From Gaertneriomyces semiglobifer (lineage: Eukaryota > Chytridiomycota > Chytridiomycetes > Spizellomycetales > Spizellomycetaceae): a stretch of 64,000 nt of DNA. Made by a program: the position numbers and the translations under genes. Under the pieces are notes generated by a model that saw only the letters and a list, made by a program, of their open reading frames with translations, was not told the DNA's origin and did no database searches. The DNA lies in contig JAHLKF010000006.1 in NCBI GenBank assembly GCA_025558075.1, positions 806,001 to 870,000 on the forward strand, in the 5' to 3' direction. This document shows, piece after piece, positions 31,748 through 41,336 of the stretch; within the stretch, counting starts at the first letter, position 1; every line of letters begins with the position of its first letter.

Positions 31748-31984
31748 TTACCTTTTGAGCACATAGGCACCGGTCATCATACGTACGGGAATTCGGCCAA
31801 ATTTGCTCATCAATACATGGTAGGCGATTCCAACGAGGGCCAGAATGACGAAAACAAAGGTTAATGAGGTCCAGTCAGCTTGGCTTTTGACACAAAGGTC
31901 CGTCTTGCACATAGTCTTTGAATGGTTTGCTGCTCCATATCGCGAGACCAACAGGCCCGCGTCAGTGTCAAGCGCCGGTCGCAT
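31748..31984 (-). CDS. Possible small single-pass membrane protein
   Basis: A 78-residue reading frame with one strongly hydrophobic helix (LTFVFVILALVGIAYHVLM) followed by SKFGRIPVRMMTGAYVLKR. A short Cys pair (MCKTDLCVKS) lies before the helix. It is immediately downstream of the PPR gene on the same strand. I recognise no family. The hydrophobic span is longer than expected by chance, but coding status is unproved; upstream exons are possible. Confidence 0.35.
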   Translation of the reverse strand: MRPALDTDAGLLVSRYGAANHSKTMCKTDLCVKSQADWTSLTFVFVILALVGIAYHVLMSKFGRIPVRMMTGAYVLKR

Positions 31985-32288
31985 AGATGTTGCTTCCGTC
32001 TAAAGAGGTCTCTATAAGTAGATAGAATGTTTGTGTTTCGGGAGATGATGGTTGAGAACTTGCGGCCGCTTGTGAGCTTTCGCGACGCCTGCCGTCGACC
32101 GTTGGAAATCGACATGGGCAGTGAAAACATGCAACTGTGGAAAATTGAAACAGGACAAGATGCATAGAGTTCTACCGCAAATGTTTTCCACGGGTGTATT
32201 AAGAATCTAGCTATCAGAATAGTGGAGGCTGAAGCCAGGATATCTGCGCTGGCAGAAAGTCGGGATGGCATTCCTTGTCAATGTTTCC
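31985..32288. other. Spacer between PPR gene and small frame
   Basis: About 300 bases. Overlapping minus-strand frames extend here from the candidate membrane protein but show no domain. It probably holds the PPR gene 3' UTR. Confidence 0.35.
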
Positions 32289-35200
32289 TCATGACTTGAT
32301 CGTTGGTGGAAATACTTTAATCGCAGCATCTGTTCTATTATCGACTTTAACGGCTTCCCTTTCGCCAGCGGAGCGTGAGGGCTCGAGAGCCGCACGTCGT
32401 ATAATACTTGTGAGTACGTCAAACTCCTCACTTGCCCGGCCGATTCGCTGTTTGACCTTGTCAATGAGGGTTGGATATCTCAATTCAATGTAGGACCAAA
32501 GCTGTCTAGCGTATGCGTGGCGATCGTCCCTGTCTGCTACATTCATGTTTTGAACCATAGCAATAATGTTGCTCACAGCTTTAACATCGGGGTGCATGCC
32601 AGCAAGTTGCATTTCGCCTTGCATGATCTCCATAGCTCGGCCGACGAGTCCACATCTCACAAGGGCCTCCAGGTAGGATGTCCAGTTGTTCTGGTCTAAT
32701 GGGAACCCGCTCTCCTTGAGCTCCTCCCACGCCCTTTGTACCTCGTCGGCTTTCCCAGCAAATCCTAAGACATCAAAGTATACGGAAACGGTCGCCCAAG
32801 ACACTCCAAATTCATTTAGCAACCAGCGGTACATCAGAACGTTGCCAGCAACGCCCTGCAGCTGTGTGGGGGTGTGGAAACCGATCCTTGAGCCTCTGTT
32901 GGGCCTCCAAAACTCATTCCACAGAGCCAATGCTTTGTCAAATTGTCCAGCACGCCCGTATCCAGTCATCATGATGGTTGCCGTCACCACACTGTCAAAT
33001 ATTTCCGGCTTCTTGAGGCGGACCTTCGAGGTTGTTGTGATTCGCTTATGGAATTGCTCCATTTCAGAAATCATTGCCTGCCGCCCATAATAGTCCATCA
33101 GTGCTCTGCACAAAGATGCATCCGCTTCGTTAGAATCAGCGAATTTCAAAGCTCGGTCAACGAAGGGTTTTGCTTTCTCATATGCGCCCAAACGCGAATG
33201 TGCAGCAATCACGTCTCTGAAAAATTGAGAATCCAAACTCAACTCATGAGATTCAATGCTTTCAAGTATGCGATGAATCTCTGCAAGGGCATCGGATGAG
33301 GATAACTTCCCTGTCCGCGCCAAAGCCATCAGAAGTGGCCCAACTCTTGGCACGACGTCCCCACGATGAGACCTCTCCAGCAGCTGTTTGAGTATTGACT
33401 CTGCCGTGACAAAGTCTTCTGACGCACAGTAGAATTGCAGTGCGCTCTCGTACATCCGCGATGAAATTACAACCCCTGATCTTTTCATGTCCCTAAGTAT
33501 GCGTGTTGCCCCAGTTTCATCAGTATTTTTTAGATACCCGTCAAATAGAACTCGCCATGACACTTCGTTCGGTCTTAACTTCTGGTCTTTTCCTTTCTGC
33601 AACTGCTGAAATATGACAGCAGCCTGTGATGTATGTCCTTGTTTACACAGGAAGTCCATGTAGGTGTGGTAATCCTCTATGGTGAGCTGGCCCCGTTGGC
33701 TTGCTTCGTCAAATGCCCGCTGAGCAGCTTCCAACTTTCCAACCTTCATATAGTATGCCATCATCATGTTTTTGAGACTTCCAGTCGGGATCCCACGTCC
33801 TTTAACTTCCGAAAGGAACCTTTCAGCCTCCTCTGTGCGCCCTTTGTGGCATAAAAGCCTCAAAAATACCGCATAGACGGGCTCGCCAACATGCAGTCTC
33901 TTATCTCGCATTTGCTCTACCAAACGCAGTGCACCCTCAACACGGCCATGGTTAGCCAAACTTGTTATTAACGCCTCGTACACGTAGGCGTCTGGCGCAA
34001 TGTTCAAGGTACGCATCTCTGCGAACATCGACGATATCCTCTCGTTCCAGTTCTGGCACGTACCATAATATTTGGCGAACGGCGTAAATGACGTGGCAGT
34101 GATTTTGGCGCCTACAGATTTAAGGTCGTCAAGTAGTTCGCGCGCTCTGTCGTGGCCTAGGTTTCTTTCAAAAACCGCATGAATAAGAGGTGCGTACACC
34201 GACTCATTTAGGACGGTGCTTTGAACGCGATGCAAGTTCCGCAACGCGTGCAACAATTCAAAAGCATCATCTATTCGACCTCGTCTGCACAAGCCCTCCA
34301 TCAGTTGTGCATTCGCCTGCGCACCAGTTGGCCGCCCCAGTGCGACTAACTCATGGGCAAGTGCCAGCGCGCAATCCATTAACTGTGAATTTGCATTATA
34401 ACCCATTCGCCTGGCCAAACGTTTCAAAAGTCTCTCCACTGGAGCATCAGACTCCTGTAAGAAGCGATTTTTATAGTCAGCATCCAGATTTTTCCAGCGT
34501 TCGTAAGCTGTCGAGTAGGCTTCACGAGATACCAAGTAGCGGAAGTCAGTCAGGACGAGGTCATACGCATTGCTGAGGCCATACTTTGCGGCCTCCTGAA
34601 ATACTGTATCGACGCTCGCCAATAGTTCGTTACGTGGAGTCTTGACATTCGCCTGCTTGTACATGTATCCCACGAGAATTGAGAACGTCGTAGAGTCCGG
34701 GTGCGTATTATACGATTGCATCCACTTCAGAAACGTCTTCATCCACATGACATCCGAAGTATGCGGAGATCCACGTAGTATGTTGTTGAAGTGTTGAATC
34801 GGTAAAGGTTGCCCAGGAAAGCAACCGGCAAAAAGCTGTGTGAAGTCCATCCAGAAGCGTCTCATGCGCTTTGCGCCCGCGGTTTCCTTCCGCGGGGTTG
34901 ATAATGCATTTTGCTGCTTCCAGTTCGCAAGCCTAGAGCTTATCCTAAGAAGCCCATCAGGTGATAGCCAGGATGACACCTCAGGGTGAGCCGCACATCT
35001 ACTCAGGAAGGAGAGGGCTTCAGTGTATGCGCCTCCTTCAACCAAGGCCCAAGCTAAAGTCTCCATAACAGTCCCATCCACCAAGCCATTATACTGTGTC
35101 ATCATTTCCGTTTGGAAAGCAAAAGCCTCCTCTGCAGTGTTGAGGCTGCTGGCCGAAACAGTTGCCAGGGCATTGATATCAGTCGTGTTGATGTCCACCC

Positions 35201-35663
35201 CAGATTGCATCTTGATTTCGATTACTCGTCGAATGGCGACGATGGCCGCATGTTTGTCTTTCAATCTGCGGAGGAGCTTGATCATGCGAGTCCAATCATT
35301 GGTGGAAAGAGCACTCCTTAGTGTTGAATCAGTAGCAACCTCCTCCACAAACCTTTCTAGACAGCTGCGCTGGTGCCTGTCACCGGTCGAATACAAAGCT
35401 GCCTTGACTCTGGGATCAGTAGGGCTCAGAAACGGCAGGGTATCGTCAGATGTAGTCGGGGTAATCAAGGTAGACCACTCGTCCGTTTCTTCTGCTTGAG
35501 GAACTGTTGCGGATTGCGGATTTATTGAACAATGAAGGTTGCGTGCCCGGCAAGTGGTTGTCCTTCCAATCAGGCCGTGCCTTGTAACCCGAACTGGACA
35601 TCGCATTGGGAGCCATGCTGTTCTAGAGCTACAGATCTGCGTCCAGAGAGCTGCTTTCCTCAT
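32289..35663 (-). CDS. Large mitochondrial pentatricopeptide-repeat protein
   Basis: A single-exon protein of 1,124 residues. The N-terminus MRKAALWTQICSSRTAWLPM and following Arg-rich stretch lack acidic residues, a mitochondrial presequence. Helical 35-residue repeats cover most of the rest. Clear units include YVYEALITSLANHGRVEGAL, PVYAVFLRLLCHKGRTEEAE, EDYHTYMDFLCKQGHTSQAA and VSWRVLFDGYLKNTDETGAT. PPR proteins bind organelle RNA for processing, stability or translation. I cannot assign a target transcript or a yeast orthologue. It is head-to-head with the Cce1-type resolvase, so two organelle-genome genes may share a promoter. The lack of introns in 3.4 kb is unusual in this window. Confidence 0.9.
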   Translation of the reverse strand: MRKAALWTQICSSRTAWLPMRCPVRVTRHGLIGRTTTCRARNLHCSINPQSATVPQAEETDEWSTLITPTTSDDTLPFLSPTDPRVKAALYSTGDRHQRSCLERFVEEVATDSTLRSALSTNDWTRMIKLLRRLKDKHAAIVAIRRVIEIKMQSGVDINTTDINALATVSASSLNTAEEAFAFQTEMMTQYNGLVDGTVMETLAWALVEGGAYTEALSFLSRCAAHPEVSSWLSPDGLLRISSRLANWKQQNALSTPRKETAGAKRMRRFWMDFTQLFAGCFPGQPLPIQHFNNILRGSPHTSDVMWMKTFLKWMQSYNTHPDSTTFSILVGYMYKQANVKTPRNELLASVDTVFQEAAKYGLSNAYDLVLTDFRYLVSREAYSTAYERWKNLDADYKNRFLQESDAPVERLLKRLARRMGYNANSQLMDCALALAHELVALGRPTGAQANAQLMEGLCRRGRIDDAFELLHALRNLHRVQSTVLNESVYAPLIHAVFERNLGHDRARELLDDLKSVGAKITATSFTPFAKYYGTCQNWNERISSMFAEMRTLNIAPDAYVYEALITSLANHGRVEGALRLVEQMRDKRLHVGEPVYAVFLRLLCHKGRTEEAERFLSEVKGRGIPTGSLKNMMMAYYMKVGKLEAAQRAFDEASQRGQLTIEDYHTYMDFLCKQGHTSQAAVIFQQLQKGKDQKLRPNEVSWRVLFDGYLKNTDETGATRILRDMKRSGVVISSRMYESALQFYCASEDFVTAESILKQLLERSHRGDVVPRVGPLLMALARTGKLSSSDALAEIHRILESIESHELSLDSQFFRDVIAAHSRLGAYEKAKPFVDRALKFADSNEADASLCRALMDYYGRQAMISEMEQFHKRITTTSKVRLKKPEIFDSVVTATIMMTGYGRAGQFDKALALWNEFWRPNRGSRIGFHTPTQLQGVAGNVLMYRWLLNEFGVSWATVSVYFDVLGFAGKADEVQRAWEELKESGFPLDQNNWTSYLEALVRCGLVGRAMEIMQGEMQLAGMHPDVKAVSNIIAMVQNMNVADRDDRHAYARQLWSYIELRYPTLIDKVKQRIGRASEEFDVLTSIIRRAALEPSRSAGEREAVKVDNRTDAAIKVFPPTIKS

Positions 35664-36007
35664 TACTTCGGTACCTCCGGGTCTAAAAGGGTGAACTCGA
35701 CTAATGTCTGGCCGTCCAAAGATCGTTCATGGGGTAAATCCCGAAAAATTCGTCCACAAGCAAAATAACGACCCGAATCTAAATTCTACCATCGACACTG
35801 GATCTCAGGCCGACAAACCGGTATTGGTTGTGAGAATTAGCGATGAGCATCCTCTGCCAACAATTACGGACCCTACCGCAGATCACACCAAGACAGCGGG
35901 TGCATTGCCGCTTACTGTCCGTGCCTGCAAGGCATGAAGTCGCATTTCCTGCATGATTCAGGCGGGAGATGTGCTGACACCCATCACCCCCTAGCAAGGC
36001 ATCCGCC
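35664..36007. other. Divergent region with missing 5' exon of resolvase
   Basis: Between the PPR start (-) and the body of the resolvase (+). A plus-strand frame from 35704 (starting MSGRPKIVHG) is open for 77 codons and may contain the resolvase's first exon. A CTAG acceptor at 35992-35995 keeps the downstream frame open, but I could not match a donor with the right phase. Confidence 0.4.
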
Positions 36008-37060
36008 GTGGATGATGTGTCCCTTTGGATACGAAGACTGGAGAAACAAGGACCAAATGCGCTTGCCCGAGCTTCAAAAACGGCTACGAAGTCATGCCTT
36101 ATTCAGCTAGCTAATCACTATGGATGCGAGCTCGAAGCCTCGGCCACCAAGACTCAGATTGTTCAACGCCTCCAAAACGTTCTCGATGATAACAGCACGC
36201 CAAAGATGGAAGGCGGCTCGGGTGAATGCAATACTCCTGCGCATATTGAAGATTTACAAAAGCTGAAAGCCAGGACTCTGCAAGAGAGAGCCAAAGCATA
36301 CGGTTTGCTGTCCAGTGGTGGAAAGGCTGATCTAGTGCAGCGCTTAGCTGAGCATCTCAGTTGTATGAAAAGCATGCAACCTCCTTCGTCCATTGTGGCC
36401 ATTGACATCGGGACGTCTAACCTCGGGTTTGCCCATCTTGCTTTGGAAAAACGGAAGCCGCAGGCATCCACCGGCATACAGCATGGTATACAAGTACACA
36501 ATTGGGCAGTGGTGAAGCTTGACCTGATCCAGCGCAATCCACCCTTGTCAGTTTTGGCTCGAGAATGCCAGCACATATCTCGTTCGCACCTTCCAGACGC
36601 CGATCTCTACTTAGTCGAACGGCAGTCGTATCGATGCGTAAAAGGAGTGCTCGCTATCCCTCCAAGTGTCCTGAATTGTCGACTGTTTGAGGCAATGCTT
36701 ACAAGTTTGCTCCTGGAACGCACTGGACGTGTGCCTTTGGAAGTTCTTCCGAGAGCAGTGTCCGATTTCTGGGATCTGCGATCGCCAACAAGGGTATTAG
36801 GAGAGAGCGGCGCCGCGACGAGTCATTCCTATCGGCACAAGAAGAAACAGGCTGTCAAAGTTGCCGAACACCTGCTACAGAATGGCAGTGGTATTCGTTG
36901 CCCAGATCAACTGAAGCAAACATTTTTGTCCGCGAATAAGAAAGATGATATGGCAGATGCTCTTCTCATGGGCGTAGCTTGGTATCGATGGTTCGAAGCG
37001 GCAGAGGCTGATGCAGTACGATGGGATGCAAAGGCTCATATGTATTCTAACCTAACATGA
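36008..37060 (+). CDS. CCE1: Cce1/Ydc2-type mitochondrial Holliday junction resolvase with two SAP motifs
   Basis: The family cuts four-way junctions in mitochondrial DNA, helping segregation. At least 350 residues are encoded. Two SAP-like DNA-binding hairpins come first: TKSCLIQLANHYGCELEAS, then LKARTLQERAKAYGLLSSGG. The RNase H-like core follows: SSIVAIDIGTSNLGFAHLAL supplies the first Asp, DADLYLVERQSYR the Glu, and NKKDDMADALLMGVAW the final Asp pair. All acidic catalytic positions are kept. Yeast Cce1 and fission yeast Ydc2 have a single SAP motif. The annotated left edge is a GTG codon, not a start. An in-frame TGA lies just upstream and the first in-frame ATG would delete the SAP region, so a spliced 5' exon, presumably carrying the targeting peptide, is required. 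Confidence 0.85.
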   Translation: MDDVSLWIRRLEKQGPNALARASKTATKSCLIQLANHYGCELEASATKTQIVQRLQNVLDDNSTPKMEGGSGECNTPAHIEDLQKLKARTLQERAKAYGLLSSGGKADLVQRLAEHLSCMKSMQPPSSIVAIDIGTSNLGFAHLALEKRKPQASTGIQHGIQVHNWAVVKLDLIQRNPPLSVLARECQHISRSHLPDADLYLVERQSYRCVKGVLAIPPSVLNCRLFEAMLTSLLLERTGRVPLEVLPRAVSDFWDLRSPTRVLGESGAATSHSYRHKKKQAVKVAEHLLQNGSGIRCPDQLKQTFLSANKKDDMADALLMGVAWYRWFEAAEADAVRWDAKAHMYSNLT

Positions 37061-37173
37061 CTAGCAAGCCCATAGTTAAGGCCCACATGAAAATTTGGGT
37101 GACATACGCCGATATAACAAAATCGTGCCTGGAGAAAGTCTATCACTAAAACTATAATGAAACTATAATAACA

Positions 37174-38256
37174 CTATGGCCCTTCAGCACGTCTAGGAAC
37201 AACTGCTTCGAGATTCCCTACGTTGCCACTGCTTTCTCCTATGCTTCGCAAGCGCACAGGTGGAACAAATCCTGCTAATATCCAGGCTTCATCCATGACT
37301 AGGCACCCCAGAGGGAACGCCCCGGTCTCGCCTGTCGATACGTTGGTACCGATGGCCCATCCGTCATCAAAATGCCGCTGTATAGCGACGACATCGTCCT
37401 TCTTGACATGGATCTCATCCAGTTGTTCACCACTTGGTGTGTAGGCAACCGTCACAGAGTAGATCATGTTCGGTGTTAATGGGAGCATTCCTTGAAAGCC
37501 GTTCAAGCTGGTCACAGCAATCTGCGAGGCACTTGCGGAAGGCCTAATGGTGTGTTGACTAGTGGAAAGATTTTGGCCCAAGCTCGACATCTTACGGTCA
37601 ACGCCGGCGGTGAGTCGAGGTAGTGTGTGCAGCTCACGTCTCTTTCGTAGTCGGTGGACGGCGAACGCTACGGCGCCTACTACTGCTACACCAGCCGATG
37701 CTGAAAGGGCGATAATCATGGCTGTGTTGTTTTGCTTGGGGTTCGATATTATCGCTGAAGCTGGCGGTTCAGTTGGTGGCTGGGTTCCATTGACTGTTGT
37801 GGGGGAAGGAGAAATAGAAGAGGTCGCGGACGGAATCGACGGAAAAACACCAGACCCTCCCGGTCCATATCCAGTGTTGTACGCCGAATATCGGTGCAAG
37901 AGCTCATTCCCACAAGGCAGATCATTCTCACACTTCATATTGCATTCAACAGGATTGACGGCTACGTACGACCGAATCACCTCGTCGGGGTTGAGGCATG
38001 CACATTTGTCGGTGAAAATCAGTGCATAAGTGATATTCCTGCGGCTGCACACCTCTACACAAGACTGAACGGTAACATCACCAGGAAAAGGGCTTACTGG
38101 TAATGGAGGAGGTAAGTCGCCGACGGTTCCAAAGCACCCCGCTAACCTCCATGAGGACGGCTGTTGCGATTGTTGTGGGGCAGGATATGCGGATTGTGCC
38201 AGCAGTAAGGAACTTAGCACCCAGAGCGGCACCGTACGCCTGTAGTCACAGTGCAT
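37174..38256 (-). CDS. WSC-domain, single-TM, cytoplasmic SH3 receptor
   Basis: A single exon of 360 residues from the first ATG (MHCDYRRTVPLW). A signal peptide (VPLWVLSSLLLAQSAYPAP) is followed by a WSC domain, which binds cell-wall polysaccharide. Its conserved order is SWRLAGCFG, SCVEVCSRRNITYALIF and CACLNPDEV, with the later CNMKCENDLPCGN. A Ser/Thr/Pro stalk leads to a membrane helix (MIIALSASAGVAVVGAVAFA) and RLRKRRE. The cytoplasmic part ends with an SH3 domain (SVTVAYTPSGEQLDEIHVKK, then FDDGWAIGTNVSTGETGAFP). This combines a yeast Wsc-type wall sensor with an SH3 output instead of a Rom2-binding tail. Its frame extends upstream only through non-ATG codons. It is tail-to-tail with the resolvase, 113 bp apart. 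Confidence 0.88.
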   Translation of the reverse strand: MHCDYRRTVPLWVLSSLLLAQSAYPAPQQSQQPSSWRLAGCFGTVGDLPPPLPVSPFPGDVTVQSCVEVCSRRNITYALIFTDKCACLNPDEVIRSYVAVNPVECNMKCENDLPCGNELLHRYSAYNTGYGPGGSGVFPSIPSATSSISPSPTTVNGTQPPTEPPASAIISNPKQNNTAMIIALSASAGVAVVGAVAFAVHRLRKRRELHTLPRLTAGVDRKMSSLGQNLSTSQHTIRPSASASQIAVTSLNGFQGMLPLTPNMIYSVTVAYTPSGEQLDEIHVKKDDVVAIQRHFDDGWAIGTNVSTGETGAFPLGCLVMDEAWILAGFVPPVRLRSIGESSGNVGNLEAVVPRRAEGP

Positions 38257-38774
38257 TACTGCAACTGGGCAATCCAAACAAGGGGTAGACTGTACTTTGA
38301 AGCGAACCGAGCTAGTGCGATGAAGGCGTCAGAGGTTGATGTGTACTTGGCGTTTGATCAGAGCGAGCGAGTGTTTGGTCCGAATTTGATTGATTCTAGT
38401 CGTCAAAGCAATGCCAATCTCAAGCACAATCTTCCTCCTTAGCGTCAAGCTTTGATCGTATTGTCCAGCCTTGCGATAAAAAAAGGTAAGTGTTCTGTTT
38501 TCCTTCGTGTTGGGAAGAAGGGAAAAGCAGCGGCCAACGTTAACGCCTCGACGTGGAAATTTAAGACTTTGGAAATTGGCGCTCAGTTCGCATACTTGCG
38601 CATATGGAAAGAGGAAACCAGGATAATGGCACATAAACCGGCAGCATGCCATGAAAGAGGAGGTTTGTATATGACAGTGAATGGACAAGAAGTCGACGAG
38701 AAGTATGGTCAATATTCGAAACATTCTTCGCAAGCGGTTATGAATACCTCGCGGCCACCAATTGAAAGGAGCGT
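38257..38774. other. Upstream region of WSC-SH3 gene
   Basis: Frames on both strands (for example 38329-38799 minus, 38452-38778 plus) are open but show no domain, splice pattern or composition bias. The stretch likely contains the promoter of the WSC-SH3 gene. I see no other feature. Confidence 0.4.
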
Positions 38775-39069
38775 TTAAGGCTTCATGCTTGGAGGCCATT
38801 TACATGCGTCACTGCCGTGCGCTGCCACCCTCTGTCGCAGCAGTGGTATAGTGGCGCCATCATCGACGACAGTTTCATTAATGATTTCGTCGAGACTGAA
38901 AGCCACTTGACGATGGCATTCTTGAAAAGTTTGGCTGTCCTTAAGACATACTTTTACCTTCATAATCTGGTGAGCACCTGGTATGGCGATCGTATCCTAC
39001 AGCTGCCACAGCGTGGAGCTGTATTCGTGTACGTAAGTCATACCATCGGCAGGCGATCGAAATGTATAC
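38775..39069 (-). CDS. Candidate small protein, two exons, unrecognised
   Basis: A minus-strand exon (38775 to about 38969) encodes IMKVKVCLKDSQTFQECH and SLDEIINETVVDDG and ends PPSMKP. A CACCAG acceptor precedes it. A possible first exon starting MMYTFRSPADGMTY joins in phase with a GTACAC donor, giving about 78 residues. It lies just downstream of CSN1. I recognise no family, and expression would need proof. Confidence 0.3.
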
Positions 39070-39077
39070 ATCATGCA

Positions 39078-41044
39078 CTACTCCATTTTATCCTGATCGC
39101 GCTCACGGTCTCGATCGTTCCCCTTACGACCTCGGTGATGCCCATGTTGAGTACGTTCAAACGTGGCAGTCCGATTCAGCCCTGGTGATTTCACTTTTGG
39201 AAAAACCATCGTTAGCGACCGGCCCTTTCTGATGCCTCGGTCGAGCCACCTTCTAACGACAGCGGATCATACCTTCCATGTCCGTCAGCGAAAGCTTCAT
39301 GCGAAGGAGAATCTGCTTAGCCTCTGCCTCATACTCGCGCCCCATTGTTAATGATCGTTCGAAAATCGCGCTCCTTTGATTTGATGATTTGGCTTTGAGT
39401 GTCTGCACAAATCCTATCAATCAGCCATCAACCCGGCTCCCAATCCGTAACCCTGAAACTCGTTACCTTATTATGACTGTCGATTCGCGCCTGAATCTCC
39501 TTTTCGGTGATTAATCTTGCAAGCTCCGGTTCCAGCTCGGCCACGGTCGTACTGAACGCCTGGGCCATCTTCGTCAGATCTACCGATATAAAAGGCGTAA
39601 TGTACTGCACTAATGCTTTTCGTCGGATGCTTTGGTAAAGTATTTCGACGTGGGTATTCAGCCATAGATCAAGGTATAGGTCGCTCTTCAATGAGTGCGA
39701 GAATCAGCTCACTGCATATTTCGCTTATGAGACACGCATGCTAACCTTCATGCGCGATAATATCTCCAAACACTGGGCGTACTTCGAATTGTAAAAGTAG
39801 TTCAATAACTCGCGAGTTTGAGGCTCCAGCTCTAGGAACTGCTTGAAGCTTGCATTCTCAAAGACCATGCTCCGTAACTCAGAGCGGTCCAAAGAAGCCA
39901 ATGCACACAGTGCCCCATAATTCGCAACATCGTTGGGAGAAATGACCTGAAGTCACGATGAGCCGCATGCAAAGCTAAGGAACACAATCTCAAGCTTACA
40001 TCCGTCCAACTTGTCCCAAGCTCGAAGCCAGTTACCAAGAATGAGCGTGCTGCCTGTTTATATCTGCCAGAATCCAGATGCACAAGGCCCATGGCGCATT
40101 TTAACTTGGCCATAACCTCAGCCTTGTCTGGCATTTCGGGGGCGTTTTCAGCTTTTACAACGTGATTGCTCACATGGGCCAAATTTCCTGTTTCAATATT
40201 GACCTAAATGAGTGATCTTAAAATGAGTAACAAACGTATATCTGACGGTAGCACTAGACTCACCTTGATCATATTTAAGCACATGTCCACGATGTGCTTT
40301 GCGGTGGTATTGTAATCTCTGGTACGGGCATACGCCCTTTGTGCACCTATTAAATCTCCACAGCTATACAAATGGTCTCCCAGATCATTATAGCCCATCT
40401 GCACCGCGCCGTTCAGTCATGCCCTATCCATAACCGGTGAACCGCCATCTCCTTACCCTAATGCTCTCTTTGATCATGTTGTTTTTATAATCCTTCAACT
40501 CTTTCTCGAGCTTCTCGGTCTTCAATCGCGCTTCTTTGGTCATTCGGTCTATCCAAGGTTCGTTAAGAGATGCTGAAGGCTTGCCGTTGGCCGACAGCAC
40601 CTCGTTCAGCTTCTTGTGTACCTTCACGTATTTACTGACGTCCGCTGTAGACTGAAGCTCTTGTAGTGCCGCAGAGTAAGCATCCACAGCCAACGGCGGG
40701 CACCTGTCAGCGATGAATAATAGTCTCTCAATTTTCGTATGCCCTGAGAAGTAGGACGAGTGTCAGTCCAGCTGGAGAACTCCGCAACAAATCATATTGC
40801 CGACGCATTCTACAGTAGGACATAGATACTGAGCCATTTTCGCCAAGCAGAACGCACCAGTGTAATTCGCGGCGTAAGCTTCCAGATCTAGCGATGGGTT
40901 CTCCACTATGATCTTGCTGGTCTTCTTCTTTTTGCTGTTCTCACTGCACGTCGCTACTTCCTCCGTAAGCTCGTTCCCTAATCGTCGTGTGGGAGCTTGA
41001 GCCCATAGCGACTGTGCGAAGTTGTCATGCATTTCCACATCCAT
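39078..41044 (-). CDS. CSN1: COP9 signalosome subunit 1
   Basis: CSN removes NEDD8 from cullins; CSN1 is its RPN7-like scaffold. Exons give about 520 residues, starting [19 protein letters not shown]7 helices follow ([18 protein letters not shown], then [20 protein letters not shown] with the TPR-like [10 protein letters not shown]). Next comes the PCI domain ([40 protein letters not shown]). The C-terminus is recovered only by two further splices: [40 protein letters not shown], then [15 protein letters not shown] and a basic/acidic tail ([11 protein letters not shown]). The R-S-x-x-F-E-x-S-L-x-M-G and V-K-S-P elements are the CSN1 signature that separates it from Rpn7. Yeast-type fungi often lack it. 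It is head-to-head with TYR1, 292 bp apart. Confidence 0.92.
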
Positions 41045-41336
41045 TGGCTCCAGGCGATAGCGTCGCGCGAAGCTAAAGGGCTAGTTGCAGGAAAACGGTA
41101 CAGGTTTCGTGCTGATTATGGCAGGGCCAACTTCATGAGAGACCTGTAGACTGTAAGGTGCCAGTAATGAAGGTGTTTTCAGATGTTCTGAGAGTCGAAG
41201 GCCCTTTACAATCCGATGCAAGTGTAAGCTTGACACTTATTACCCAGATTTTTTACCCTCGACCTTACCAGTACGCGCAGGACGTTTGAAGGTCTTCCCA
41301 GCCATCTCGGCGGACATATATATCATACAAACAGTT

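Noticed and set aside
38329..38799. 156-codon minus-strand frame upstream of the WSC-SH3 gene
   Set aside because: No domain, no splice connection to the receptor and a mixed composition; more likely promoter sequence.
39253..39255. TAG taken as the end of CSN1
   Set aside because: A GTATGA donor just before it and a CCAAAAG acceptor give the conserved V-K-S-P tail of CSN1, with the stop at 39078.
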